Below, piece by piece: positions 42,383 to 51,253 of a DNA stretch of 64,000 nucleotides. Position numbers and translations under genes: made by a program. The notes below the pieces were generated by a model that saw nothing but the letters and a program-made list of their open reading frames with translations, was not told the origin of the DNA and ran no database searches. The stretch spans positions 28,129 to 92,128 of the forward strand of contig JAQYPT010000092.1 of NCBI GenBank assembly GCA_028726625.1, in the 5' to 3' direction. The stretch is from Prevotellaceae bacterium. Lineage in GTDB: Bacteria; Bacteroidota; Bacteroidia; Bacteroidales; Bacteroidaceae. The first letter of the stretch is position 1; every line of letters begins with the position of its first letter.

Positions 42383-44845
42383 ATGATGAAAAAATTACTA
42401 TTTATTTTAATCGCATTATGCGGTATGGTGGCGTCTTATGCCCAAAAAACTGACGCCATGCTCTTCGGAGACGTGAAGAGCAAAACTACGGGCAAGCACT
42501 TGCCTTATGCCATTATCAGCGTAAAAGGCACGCAGATGAAGACCGTGGCAGATGGAAGCGGACACTTTAAAATGGCTCACCTTCCTTTGGGCAAGCAGAC
42601 CATTACAGCCAGTCTTATTGGCTATCAGGAGCAAGACATCGAGGTGAACATGGTGAGCGGCAAGGGTTCGGAGGTATACTTTGTGCTGGATGACGATGTG
42701 TTGAATCTCGACCAGGTGGTGGTGACGGGTACTCGTACGGAACATTATGTGAAGAATGTGCCCATTCGGACAGAGGTGATTACGTCAGAAGCGTTGAAAA
42801 ATAAGAATGCACTGAATGTTTATGAAGCGCTGCAAGGCGTTCCCGGCATAAGAGTGGAGCAGCAATGCCAGTTCTGCAACTTCTCACAAGTACGCATGCA
42901 GGGCTTGGGTGCCGAGCATACACAGGTGCTCATCGACGGCGAACCCATCTATTCGGGGTTGGCCGGCGTGTATGGTTTGCAGCAAATGGGAACCACTGAC
43001 TTGGATCGTATCGAAGTAGTGAAGGGAGCCGGCTCTGCCCTTTATGGCAGCAGTGCGGTGGCCGGAGCCATCAACTTGATATCAAAAGAGCCCACGTTTG
43101 AGCCGAGCATCAAGGCCGATTTGCAGTTTGGCAACTGGGGACTCAAGAGTTACAATGCCTCAACATCTCTTCGCAACCAGCGCATCGGGTTCACGGCCTT
43201 CGCCCAGCGCATGGAGACCGATGCCATTGATGCCACGAAAGAGGGGATGGCGCGCAAGGAAGTGAAGGGCAAAGACGGCGTGTCTGACCGTGTAGAGAGC
43301 AAGCTCAACAATTTTGGGGTAGGCGTTTATTTCTACAGTCCGTTTGCCAAGAACGACAAGTTGGTCATCCGCGGCAAGGCAACGCAGGAAGACCGTGTGG
43401 GTGGAACCATGACCGATGACGTGTTTCGCAATCCTTTTACCGAAGGCACGGAGAACATCAACACCAACAGATTGACGTCAGAATTGGTGTACACACTGCC
43501 CATCGGCTTGACATCGGAGTTGAACTACTCGGCAGCCTACGTTCATCATCAGCGCAAGGCCACTAACGACAGCTTTTTAAGCGACTACATGGCCACGCAT
43601 GACGGAAAAACACCCGACGTGCAGACGATGCGCCCTTACATGGCCAAGGAGAACACGTTTACCACCTCACTGACCTTCGGAAGCCGGCTGGGCGACCACA
43701 ACTTACTGGTTGGCGCACAGGCCTATTTAACCAAACTGCGCGAAACGGGCATGTACTGCATTGCCGACGAAACTTCTCAATACCTGGGTGAAGCCTATAC
43801 ATCGCTAGGCAAGAAGCACGCAACCGAGTTTGGTTTCTTCGCACAAGACGCGTGGAACATCCTGGACAACCTGTCCGTCGTGCCGGGAGTGCGCCTCGAT
43901 ACGCATCGTTCGGGTGAGGAATACGAGTCGAGCAAGAAGGTTTTTGACAGTGCGTTCCCTGATACGCATTTCAATGAGACGAGCGTCAATCCCCGTTTGG
44001 CCATTAAATATGAGGTGAACCCATCGTTGGTTTTGCGTGCGAACCTTGGCACAGGCTTTCGAGCACCTTACGGATTCAGCGAAGATTTGCACCTTTGCTC
44101 CGGTTCGCCGCGTGTGTGGAAATCGTCTAACTTGAAGGCAGAAAAGTCGATGAGCTTCAATCTGTCGGCAGATTATTATGGCAAGAACTACCAACTGAGT
44201 GCCAATCTCTTCCGCACCAACCTGAAAAATAAGATTGAATTTTCTGATGCAGATGAACAAGTACGCCGCTTGGGTTATACTTACCAGTGGGAAAACGTGG
44301 ATGATGCGTATGTTCAGGGTGTAGAACTGAGCGTGAAATACAACCCCATACGCGACATCAAACTGGGCGTGAACTGGACCTTCAACCAGGGACAGTACAA
44401 GCACGAGCGCGCGGACTGGACCGACCGTCTGGAATTGGTGAAGGCGAAAGCGCCAAAACTGGTACAACAATATGAACAGTATGCCAAGGACAGCAAGAAC
44501 GTTTCGCGCTTCCCAGCCATGACAGGTGACTTTGTTGCAGAGTACACGCCTGGCACCTGGACCTTCTCGCTCATCGGTTCAGTGCAGGGAAAGATGTACA
44601 TTGATTATACGTTTGATGGCGAAAACGACTTGGCAATCGCCCAAAATTCAAAGATTAAGCAAACCGAAACCTTCACTACATGGAATCTGCGCATGGCCAA
44701 GCGATTGGGTAATTTCACCCTATATGCCGGCGGTAAGAACATTTTCAGCTACATTCAGGATGAGAAGCATCTTGACGATGCAGCCTTTATGTATGCGCCC
44801 GTGTATGGAGCCACATGGTATGGTGGGGTAACCATCAAGCTGTAG
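42383..44845 (+). CDS. TonB-dependent outer-membrane receptor
   Basis: The 820-residue protein has a signal peptide (LLFILIALCGMVASYA). A carboxypeptidase-regulatory-like domain (residues about 25-105; GKHLPYAIISVKGTQ) comes next, then a TonB plug (about 112-230; LDQVVVTGTRTEHYVKNVPI, VLIDGEPIYSGLAG, IEVVKGAGSALYGSSAVAGA), then a 22-strand barrel ending GATWYGGVTIKL. It resembles siderophore, cobalamin or metal receptors rather than SusC, because no SusD gene follows. A Cys pair (EQQCQFCNFSQ near residue 157) is like that of copper/haem or cobalamin-type receptors of Bacteroidota, so the ligand may be a metal or corrinoid; this is only a guess. It has its own promoter (42326-42357). Confidence 0.92.
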   Translation: MMKKLLFILIALCGMVASYAQKTDAMLFGDVKSKTTGKHLPYAIISVKGTQMKTVADGSGHFKMAHLPLGKQTITASLIGYQEQDIEVNMVSGKGSEVYFVLDDDVLNLDQVVVTGTRTEHYVKNVPIRTEVITSEALKNKNALNVYEALQGVPGIRVEQQCQFCNFSQVRMQGLGAEHTQVLIDGEPIYSGLAGVYGLQQMGTTDLDRIEVVKGAGSALYGSSAVAGAINLISKEPTFEPSIKADLQFGNWGLKSYNASTSLRNQRIGFTAFAQRMETDAIDATKEGMARKEVKGKDGVSDRVESKLNNFGVGVYFYSPFAKNDKLVIRGKATQEDRVGGTMTDDVFRNPFTEGTENINTNRLTSELVYTLPIGLTSELNYSAAYVHHQRKATNDSFLSDYMATHDGKTPDVQTMRPYMAKENTFTTSLTFGSRLGDHNLLVGAQAYLTKLRETGMYCIADETSQYLGEAYTSLGKKHATEFGFFAQDAWNILDNLSVVPGVRLDTHRSGEEYESSKKVFDSAFPDTHFNETSVNPRLAIKYEVNPSLVLRANLGTGFRAPYGFSEDLHLCSGSPRVWKSSNLKAEKSMSFNLSADYYGKNYQLSANLFRTNLKNKIEFSDADEQVRRLGYTYQWENVDDAYVQGVELSVKYNPIRDIKLGVNWTFNQGQYKHERADWTDRLELVKAKAPKLVQQYEQYAKDSKNVSRFPAMTGDFVAEYTPGTWTFSLIGSVQGKMYIDYTFDGENDLAIAQNSKIKQTETFTTWNLRMAKRLGNFTLYAGGKNIFSYIQDEKHLDDAAFMYAPVYGATWYGGVTIKL

Positions 44846-45225
44846 CAGCAGGAAGAGGGTAGGTCTTATACATGAATCTTTACTCAGCTTTTCGGAGGGT
44901 GTATCATCTTTCGTTGTTATGATGCACCTTCTTTTCGCGCCATGCCATCTCTGTTTGCTTGGTATCAGGCCAAACAAAGACGCCTCACCATGCAGATAGC
45001 GCAAGGTGAGGACGCATGATAGTCAATCGTTATAGATAGCAAAACACCCATTGCATGAAACGTACAATGGGTGTCTTGTTGCTGATTGTAGTGCTCTATT
45101 TCTATTTTTCTTCGCCGAACGAGTGGGGGTGTGCGGAATTTTTGATATATTTGTAACATGGATTTCTGGCGAGATAGACAGTTAGAAGTTTCTTTTTTAC
45201 ATCAAACTAAAGTAGAATACGAATT
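44846..45225. other. Intergenic region with two hairpins and a promoter
   Basis: A long imperfect hairpin (GAGGGTGTATCAT/ATGATGCACCTTC, around 44893-44933) may end the TonB receptor transcript. A second hairpin, ACACCCATTG/CAATGGGTGT (45044-45074), is followed by CTTGTT. TATATTTG (45146-45153) is a likely promoter of the nitroreductase gene. Confidence 0.6.
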
Positions 45226-45828
45226 ATGAGCAGAAGTTTTTTAGATGCCGTTGCGCATCGCCGTAGTTATTATGCATTGAAAAATGAATCGCCTATCACA
45301 GATGATGCCCTCCGTGAGTTGGTGGCGCAGGCCGTGAAACATGTGCCGTCGGCGTTCAACAGTCAGTCGACACGCATCGTCGTGTTGCTGGGTGAGCGCC
45401 ATTGTAAGTTGTGGGAGCTGACCAAGGACGTGCTGCGTGCCATCGTTCCAGCCGACGCTTTCGCCAAGACGGAGGCGAAGATTAACGAGTCTTTCCAGAG
45501 TGGTTATGGCACCATTTTATATTATGAAGCGCAAGCTCCCGTGCGACAATTGCAGGAAAAATTCCCCACTTACGCAGACAATTTCCCCGTTTGGTCAGAA
45601 CATACCAACGCCATGCACCAGTTTACCATCTGGACAGCCCTTGAAGATGCAGGTTTCGGCGCATCCTTACAGCACTACAATCCGATTATTGATGAGGTGG
45701 TTGCCAAGGAATTTAAGATAGATGTCGACTGGAAACTTCGTGCGCAGATGCCTTTTGGCGTACCTGCGGGCGAGCCGGGAGAGAAGACTTTTGAGCCGTT
45801 GGAAGAGCGATTGTTGTTCTTGAAGTAA
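45226..45828 (+). CDS. Nitroreductase family protein
   Basis: The 200-residue FMN-dependent enzyme belongs to the nitroreductase superfamily. The N-terminal FMN-phosphate binding stretch is AVAHRRSYYALKNESPI (Arg-Arg-Ser), then HVPSAFNSQSTRIVVLLG; near the C-terminus are WTALEDAGFGASLQHYNPII and QMPFGVPAGEPGEKTFEP. This is the HBN1/YdgI-like subgroup often called nitroreductase or oxidoreductase Frp/FrsA-like. It would reduce nitro compounds or quinones with NAD(P)H; the natural substrate is unknown. It is a single gene with its own promoter. Confidence 0.9.
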   Translation: MSRSFLDAVAHRRSYYALKNESPITDDALRELVAQAVKHVPSAFNSQSTRIVVLLGERHCKLWELTKDVLRAIVPADAFAKTEAKINESFQSGYGTILYYEAQAPVRQLQEKFPTYADNFPVWSEHTNAMHQFTIWTALEDAGFGASLQHYNPIIDEVVAKEFKIDVDWKLRAQMPFGVPAGEPGEKTFEPLEERLLFLK

Positions 45829-45951
45829 GGCTAGGTTTCATCACTTTGTGGTGGATGTATCAAAACCTTGCGTGAGTATTTTGATGCTCTGTTATGTTGT
45901 GTGTGAAACGTGACGAACTACATTCCTATATAACTGAACAACAGGCTGTTG

Positions 45952-46039
45952 CAAACTCAATGCCTTTGGTGCGCAAACCCATTGACTTTGAAGTCCAAAG
46001 TCAATGGGTTTGCCATTCAAAGTCAATGCGTTTGATGTC
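45952..46039. repeat. 22-bp-period tandem array (4 units) with inverted halves
   Basis: Units start at 45952, 45974, 45996 and 46018. Core 2 (CAAACCCATTGACTTTG, 45974-45990) and core 3 (CAAAGTCAATGGGTTTG, 45996-46012) are perfect reverse complements 5 bp apart, so this copy can form a 17-bp hairpin. It lies between convergent genes. Confidence 0.92.
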
Positions 46040-46066
46040 GCAATGCTACACCGTGTTCTGTCGTTC

Positions 46067-46789
46067 TCAAAACCGATAGCCCACCGTAGCTTGAAACACA
46101 AAATGATGGGGAGTGGCGGTTCCTAAGAGTAAGGCTTGAACCACTTGCAACACAACGTCTTCCTTCACGATGGGTTGGTTAGTTACGGGGGTGAGTCCAA
46201 AGCTTGTTTCGACCCCAATGATGATTCGATTGATGTCTAGCTCCACACCAGATTGAAGTCCTACGTCCATGCGTTTGAACTTTGGTAGTTCCACCAGCTT
46301 CTTGTCTTCGTTATAGCTGTTGCCCAGCATCTTGCTTCCTTGCTCAAACAGATTCTCCTTGAAGGTGTGTTTGTAGTCGCTATTCGCCATGCTGACTTTG
46401 GCCTTGCTGTTGAGACCGCATGCGATGTAAGGCCCTGTGTAGAGATTCAGGTAAAGGTCATCGGTCAGGTGAATGTGAGCGACAATGTTCAACGGCAACT
46501 CAACGTAGTGCATGTTGACATGATAGCGCGCCTCACTGATTTGCTCGTTGCCGAAATATCCGTCAAAATTGAAACCTTTATTGGCCAGATAAAGGGATGG
46601 CTGAAAGTAGAAAGTGCGGCCCAAGGGTACTGCCATACCCCCGCCCAGCCGATAGGATAGCTGTGGAGATTCTCCACTGTTGGCGATGAATGCACTGGAC
46701 CCCAATGCTCCCTTGACGTTCCATGTTACTTTTGCCGTGGCGAAAAGAGGCCATACGACGAGTGCAAGACTCCATAATTTTTTGCGCAT
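46067..46789 (-). CDS. Outer-membrane beta-barrel protein (PorT-like)
   Basis: The protein has about 240 residues and a signal peptide (KLWSLALVVWPLFATA) followed by alternating beta-strands typical of an 8-10-stranded barrel: GALGSSAFIANSG, YRLGGGMAVPLG, FYFQPSLYLANKGF, YVELPLNIVAHIHL, LYLNLYTGPYIACGL, ending FQATVGYRF. It resembles the outer-membrane beta-barrel (OMP_b-brl_2/PorT) family of Bacteroidota, whose members have structural or unknown roles. The ATG at 46789 (MRKKLW) is the more likely start; a codon two positions earlier is also possible. The operator and promoter were not found. Confidence 0.82.
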   Translation of the reverse strand: MRKKLWSLALVVWPLFATAKVTWNVKGALGSSAFIANSGESPQLSYRLGGGMAVPLGRTFYFQPSLYLANKGFNFDGYFGNEQISEARYHVNMHYVELPLNIVAHIHLTDDLYLNLYTGPYIACGLNSKAKVSMANSDYKHTFKENLFEQGSKMLGNSYNEDKKLVELPKFKRMDVGLQSGVELDINRIIIGVETSFGLTPVTNQPIVKEDVVLQVVQALLLGTATPHHFVFQATVGYRF

Positions 46790-46889
46790 AACCATGATTT
46801 TTTTTATAGACAGAACATCAGGTTAGCAGGAATCTTGCATGTGATGAGGTAAAATAAAACAAAAAATGTGTGCCGTTATCGTGTGTGGC

Positions 46890-48560
46890 TCATTTCTTGG
46901 GCATGAGAAGTTTGTTGTATTCTTCAGGCGTTTGGAGCAGTTTGATGGCCTCTTTCGTCTGTTTGTCGTATCTCAAACCAAGCTGAACTGCCCCGGCTTG
47001 GAAATAATAAGCCGTAACAATGTCTGTGGCAATCATCTGTTTCAATTCATCCTTGTTCAGCTCCAAGTCTTTTGCCACGTCGTGGGTCAGCTTTTTCTTC
47101 AAAGCCTCAAACTCGGGCTTGGCATCCTCATAATACTTTTCAAACTTGGCCATCTTCTCCAGTTCGGCCAAAATCTTCTCCGTTCCGGGGTCGTAGGTGA
47201 ACTTATTTTTCAAAACCAGCTGCTTAAACTCGTTGTATTCGGTGTCCGTGAGCGTAAATTCGCTGGCGGGAGCGATGGTCTTGTGCTTGCTGATGTAGTC
47301 AACCACATAGTTGAACATCGTCTCGGTGCTGTCTCCGCGTTGCAGATAAGCCGAGATGTTGGCGATGGTGTCGGGCTTGATTTCCACATCCGGCATGATG
47401 CCTCCGCCGTCCCTTACCTCGCGTCCGTTCTTGGTGTGGAATACGCTGGTCAGCGAGTCGGGCAGCTGTGTGGCACTGTTGCGCCCCGCCGTGTGTTTGT
47501 AGTTGATGGCCTGGATGCAGCGTCCGCTGGGAATGTAATAATGTGCGGTGGTTACTTTCATGTTGGCGTTGTAGGGCAGCTTTGTGGTCATCTGCACCAA
47601 TCCCTTGCCGAAAGTGCGGGTTCCCATGATGACCGCGCGGTCTAAATCTTGCAGCGACCCGGCCGTAATCTCACTGGCGCTGGCCGTCATGCCGTTGACC
47701 AAAATCACAATGGGCATGGAGGCATCGACGGGTTCCATGCGCGTTTTGAATGCAATGTTGGCACGTTTCAGCTTTCCTTTGTTCGTCACCACTGTGATGT
47801 CCTTTGGGACGAAGATGTTCACGAGGTCTACCGCTTCCTGTTCAGAGCCTCCTACGTTGTTTCTCAGGTCCAAGATGAGGCCTTTGGCTCCTTGCTTTTT
47901 CAGGTCGATGAAAGCCTGCCGCACCTCTTTCGCGCAGCCTTCGTAATACTGAAGCAGATTGATGTAGCCCACGTTTCCGGCCACCATGCCGTAGTAGGGA
48001 ATAGCGGGCATCTGAATGGCACGGCGCTTCACCTTGAATTTCATCACCTTGCCCGTTGACGGTCGCTTAATCTTTAAGGCGAAGGTCGAGCCGGGTTCTC
48101 CCCTCAGATGCTCACTCACATACTTGGTATCTTTGCCCACCATCGTCGAATCGTCTATCTGTAGGATGATGTCCCCTTTCTTCAACCCCACTTCCGATGA
48201 TGGCATGTTGGCGTACGGCTCGTCAATCACGGCGTTCTTCAGCTGTTGGTTGTAGCGGATGAGCGCACCGATGCCGCCGTATTTTCCAGATAGGGCCTGC
48301 CGCAATTCTTGCGTTTCGCTCTCTGGATAATATTTTGTGTAGGGGTCCAGACTGCGCAACATGCTCTTGATGCCTGTGCCAATCACGTCATTGGCATCAA
48401 GGGTATCTACGTACATCAGGTCAAGATTTTTATAAACGGCGTTGAACAGTTCCATGTTTTTGGCCGCCTCAAAAAGGTGGTTTTTGTCCTTTTGGGCGAA
48501 TAAACCGTTAGGCAATAGTCCCAACAGCAAGAGATATAACAGTAGTTTTTTCATTGTCAT
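46890..48560 (-). CDS. C-terminal processing peptidase, S41 family
   Basis: The exported 556-residue protease (signal peptide LLLYLLLLGLLPNGLFA) cleaves proteins near their C-terminus in the periplasm. The order is an N-terminal helical domain, a PDZ domain (residues about 95-180; SSEVGLKKGDIILQIDD), and the S41 core with LILDLRNNVGGSEQEAVDL, catalytic Ser in VNGMTASASEITAG near 305 and Lys in GTRTFGKGLVQ near 330. The C-terminal extension (about 400-556) is helical. Promoter TACCTTTG at 48578-48585 (minus strand). Confidence 0.93.
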   Translation of the reverse strand: MTMKKLLLYLLLLGLLPNGLFAQKDKNHLFEAAKNMELFNAVYKNLDLMYVDTLDANDVIGTGIKSMLRSLDPYTKYYPESETQELRQALSGKYGGIGALIRYNQQLKNAVIDEPYANMPSSEVGLKKGDIILQIDDSTMVGKDTKYVSEHLRGEPGSTFALKIKRPSTGKVMKFKVKRRAIQMPAIPYYGMVAGNVGYINLLQYYEGCAKEVRQAFIDLKKQGAKGLILDLRNNVGGSEQEAVDLVNIFVPKDITVVTNKGKLKRANIAFKTRMEPVDASMPIVILVNGMTASASEITAGSLQDLDRAVIMGTRTFGKGLVQMTTKLPYNANMKVTTAHYYIPSGRCIQAINYKHTAGRNSATQLPDSLTSVFHTKNGREVRDGGGIMPDVEIKPDTIANISAYLQRGDSTETMFNYVVDYISKHKTIAPASEFTLTDTEYNEFKQLVLKNKFTYDPGTEKILAELEKMAKFEKYYEDAKPEFEALKKKLTHDVAKDLELNKDELKQMIATDIVTAYYFQAGAVQLGLRYDKQTKEAIKLLQTPEEYNKLLMPKK

Positions 48561-48665
48561 GATATCAATTTGTTGAGCAAAGGTAATATTTAAGACTATA
48601 ATATAGGTGTAGTGTTCGCTTTTTTATTGTATTTTAGCTTTCCGCTCTATTTTTTTTGCAAAATG

Positions 48666-48697
48666 TTTGGAGGTTTCAAAAAAACGTTCTACCTTTG
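48666..48697 (+). promoter_or_regulatory. Promoter of tRNA-Asn
   Basis: TTTG (48666-48669), a 20-bp spacer and TACCTTTG (48690-48697). This is the best full match to the Bacteroidota promoter pattern in the window. Confidence 0.85.
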
Positions 48698-48728
48698 CAT
48701 CCGCAATCAAGAATATTGATTTGTCATT

Positions 48729-48802
48729 GCTTCAATAGCTCAGTTGGTTAGAGCACCTGACTGTTAATCAGGGGGTCGTTGGTTCAAGCCCATCTTGAAG
48801 CG
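48729..48802 (+). tRNA. tRNA-Asn (anticodon GTT)
   Basis: The cloverleaf folds fully. The acceptor GCTTCAA/TTGAAGC, the D arm GCTC/GAGC and the anticodon stem CCTGA/TCAGG with loop CTGTTAA (anticodon GTT, 48763-48765) are clean; the T arm has the loop TTCAAGC and one T-T mismatch in its stem. The discriminator base is G and CCA is not encoded. It has its own promoter and a strong terminator 3 bp downstream. Confidence 0.96.
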
Positions 48803-48805
48803 CGA

Positions 48806-48844
48806 AGAGCGGAAATCCTTTTTAACGGGGTTTCCGCTCTTTTT
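48806..48844 (+). terminator. Intrinsic terminator of tRNA-Asn
   Basis: The stem AGAGCGGAAA/TTTCCGCTCT with a 15-nt loop, followed by TTTT. Confidence 0.9.
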
Positions 48845-48934
48845 GCGTTAGAAAAACGTAGAGACAAGTAGAAGGTAGTGGCGTAATTGATTTGAAAACG
48901 TGTTGACCGTCAACTCCAATAGAACGTGTATATC

Positions 48935-49510
48935 TTATCGCTTTTGCGTCTTGATAATGGATTCGTCATACACGTTGTGCTCATCAGGTTTGTGCAGAGG
49001 CTTCCATACCTGGGCAAAGAAAGGATTTCGTTTGGCTTCTTCGTCATAATTCCACGGCATGGGGAAGCACTCGGGGCACCAGTGACCACCTAATAGAACC
49101 AGTCGGGGAGAGGCTTTGAAGCGATGTCCAAAAGTGCATTGCCATTCCAATTGGGTGGATAGGTCGCCGCGCACCATCTGCTTGGACAGGCACTTGCCGC
49201 CCCTGAAGGCTGCCGCTTGCTGCATATCTTCTATATCCAGTTCGTCTTTTGGTTTCGACTCGTCATATCCATGGTCCAACATCACGGGCTGAGGCGATGG
49301 GTGATACAGTTTAAACTCGTTCCATCCCGGAATAGCTTTCCATGCGTCCATGCTGCCATAGAAGGCCGTGATGCGAGGCTCGATGTTGTGCTTCGTCCAA
49401 TATAACGGTCCCAAGGGTTTTTTGGCGGTGGGCTTCAATACAAGATGTTTGATGAGACTGGAAGGGACCAAGCCCCCTAATTTCATCTTCAACGGAGCTT
49501 TTTCAGCCAT
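48935..49510 (-). CDS. Zinc-ribbon/treble-clef protein paired with an epimerase, unknown function
   Basis: The 191-residue protein has no family that I can name. Its C-terminal half has a zinc-binding pattern: LEWQCTFGHRFKASPRLVLL followed by GGHWCPECFPMPWNYDE, that is W-x-C-x-x-G-H-x-F then W-C-P-x-C, as in treble-clef zinc fingers. The N-terminal half (LYWTKHNIEPRITAFYGSMD) may be a separate domain. The gene starts 17 bp after the epimerase stop on the same strand, so they are co-transcribed and may act together. An RNA- or DNA-binding role is possible but not shown. Confidence 0.75.
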   Translation of the reverse strand: MAEKAPLKMKLGGLVPSSLIKHLVLKPTAKKPLGPLYWTKHNIEPRITAFYGSMDAWKAIPGWNEFKLYHPSPQPVMLDHGYDESKPKDELDIEDMQQAAAFRGGKCLSKQMVRGDLSTQLEWQCTFGHRFKASPRLVLLGGHWCPECFPMPWNYDEEAKRNPFFAQVWKPLHKPDEHNVYDESIIKTQKR

Positions 49511-49527
49511 TTCTTGAATGAATTGGT

Positions 49528-50429
49528 CTATCTTTCCACTTCTAAATGCAGGTACGATTCAAGGGTATCAGAATCGGTGTACCACTGTCCGTGGAAGTTG
49601 CGCAGCACAAACCAGTTGGGTTCGGTGAGGTCTTTGAGGTTTCCTAAGTTCAAAGCCGTGAAGGTGTATTGCATAAACGCCCAGTTAACGGTGCGATATT
49701 CCGCTCCTCCGCCAATGTTGTAGATGCGGCACCAGAAGTCTTCAGGCAGGTCTTCATTGCACACATGCGACAGCAGTACGCCCGAATCTTTGGCCGTCAC
49801 CCATTCCAATACGCCGTTCAGGGGCTGGTGAAACATGATGGGGTCTAATGTGTTGAGAATGGAAGGGTATAAGATGCCCGTTTGACGGAGCGACACCCAA
49901 TGCTTCAACCCCGACTCGATGATCTCTCTTTCGGCCAAGGCTTTCGACAAAGCGTAGATGTCATAGACGCTAATCTTAATGGGGTCGCCCACGCGTCCCC
50001 AGTGAATGGGATCGTTGCGGTCGCCCGTTTGCGCCACCGTTCCGATGTATACCAGGTGAACCCGGTCGGGATTGGGCTGTGCCTTGATGGCTCGGATGAT
50101 GTTTTTCACCGCCCCCACGTTGACCTGCATGGTCTTTTGCGGAAAATAATCGGCTGCCGGCGACACCATTCCGCCCACATGCAGCACATAATCGGCATTC
50201 GTCACCCCTCGCAACACGTCGTCGTAATTCGTCAAATCGCCATAAATCACTTCCACGCCCGGCAGCGAAGCGTAGGGCGCAATGGTCTTACGGTCGTTCT
50301 CGGTGGGCAATACCAGCAAGCGAATGTCAAACTCGTCACGCCGTTTCAATAGCTGTTTCAAGCCCTCTGACCCCATGTGTCCGGTGGCACCCGTGAGGAA
50401 AATCGTCTTTTTTTTTGCATCATTCTCAT
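49528..50429 (-). CDS. NAD-dependent epimerase/dehydratase (SDR); start needs a frame change at an A9 run
   Basis: The extended short-chain dehydrogenase has the NAD-binding motif TIFLTGATGHMGSEGLKQLL near its start, then DVLRGVTNADYVLHVGG, and the catalytic pair in VYDIYALSKALAE (Tyr-x-x-x-Lys). The sugar or steroid-like substrate is unknown. The start is odd. The promoter TATTTTTG (50457-50464, minus strand) places the mRNA start near 50450. Downstream of it the only ATG codons (50429, 50423, 50420) are out of frame with the body because of a run of nine A (T at 50408-50416); with ten A they would be in frame. The in-frame open region begins upstream at a TTG (50487), before the promoter element. 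Confidence 0.8.
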
Positions 50430-51253
50430 CCAGATTAGGTTGTTCAACACTCCTTGCAAAAATACAATAAATATATGGTAATGTCAACTATCTTTTGTGC
50501 AAATTCGTCGCTTTGTTTTCATTGTGCCGTGTTCGTTGCGTGTTGGTGGAATTGAAGTCATGGGGTCAATACGTTATGAAAATATTTAACAACCAACCTC
50601 TTCATATTTGGCGTATTTACAACCAGTCTTGCCTTTGGTTGAAAATACGCTCAAAATGAGCGAGGTTTATATGTGATTGATATTTAATTATTTACGCCTG
50701 CATGGCGTAATTGAACCCCTATTTTTCATGCTTTTTTAGGCTAAAAACATGGCTTTTGTCGTGAAATAAGCATGGGTTTACCCGCTAAAGTCATCCATAT
50801 AGGGCATCAAAGTGATGCTTTTAAGGTAGCAAAGTCAATGCTCTAAGCGTAAAATCTGCATTTTCTTGCCCAGCCATTGCTTTGATGCTCCCTGCAGGCC
50901 TATTGATTTTTTCTAGATTGCCAATTTGCAAATACCGTTTTATAGGCCTTTTTTGATAAAAATAATTTACTTCCTTCGTTCATTTCCAAAGCTCATTCAA
51001 CGCGCGTAGAAGTTTGCAATGTGCCATCACTTTGATGCAACGTCTGGCCGTAGGGCATTATTATGATGTGAAAATTTCGTGAATAATCGCCGTTTTATTT
51101 GGATATTTCGTTGAAAAAACCTATCTTTGCACCGTTCAGTGGAATGAGGGGCTTCGCAGAAAGCTCCTCATTTTATTTTGAATACGGCTGGCATCGCTGC
51201 TTGCAAGATGCTTGGCACGAGCGGTAAGAATATATAGTACTAATTAAATATAT
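50430..51253. promoter_or_regulatory. Divergent region: composite element copy 3 and the rimP-nusA-infB promoter
   Basis: The left edge has the epimerase promoter TATTTTTG (50457-50464, minus strand). The middle is composite element copy 3 (50608-50975). The right edge has TTTG (51098-51101), a 20-bp spacer and TATCTTTG (51122-51129), giving a leader of about 118 nt for rimP. AGTGGAATGAGGGGCTTCGC and GAAAGCTCCTCATTTTATTT in the leader contain an imperfect GAGGGGCTT/AGCTCCTC hairpin, followed by T-rich sequence. No gene is seen. Confidence 0.7.
50608..50975 (+). repeat. Composite intergenic element, copy 3
   Basis: Hairpin 1 has TTGGCGTATTT pairing with AAATACGC(T)CAA and an inner CAACCA/TGGTTG stem (50608-50654). 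Hairpin 2 is ACGCC/GGCGT (around 50692-50708). Eight 22-bp-period units follow at 50719-50894 (cores like CTAAAAACATGGCTTTTG). The box GCCTATTGATTTTTTCTAGA is at 50898-50917 and is identical to that of copy 2; CCGTTTTATAGG follows. It shares orientation with rimP, about 150 bp upstream of its promoter. Confidence 0.8.
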
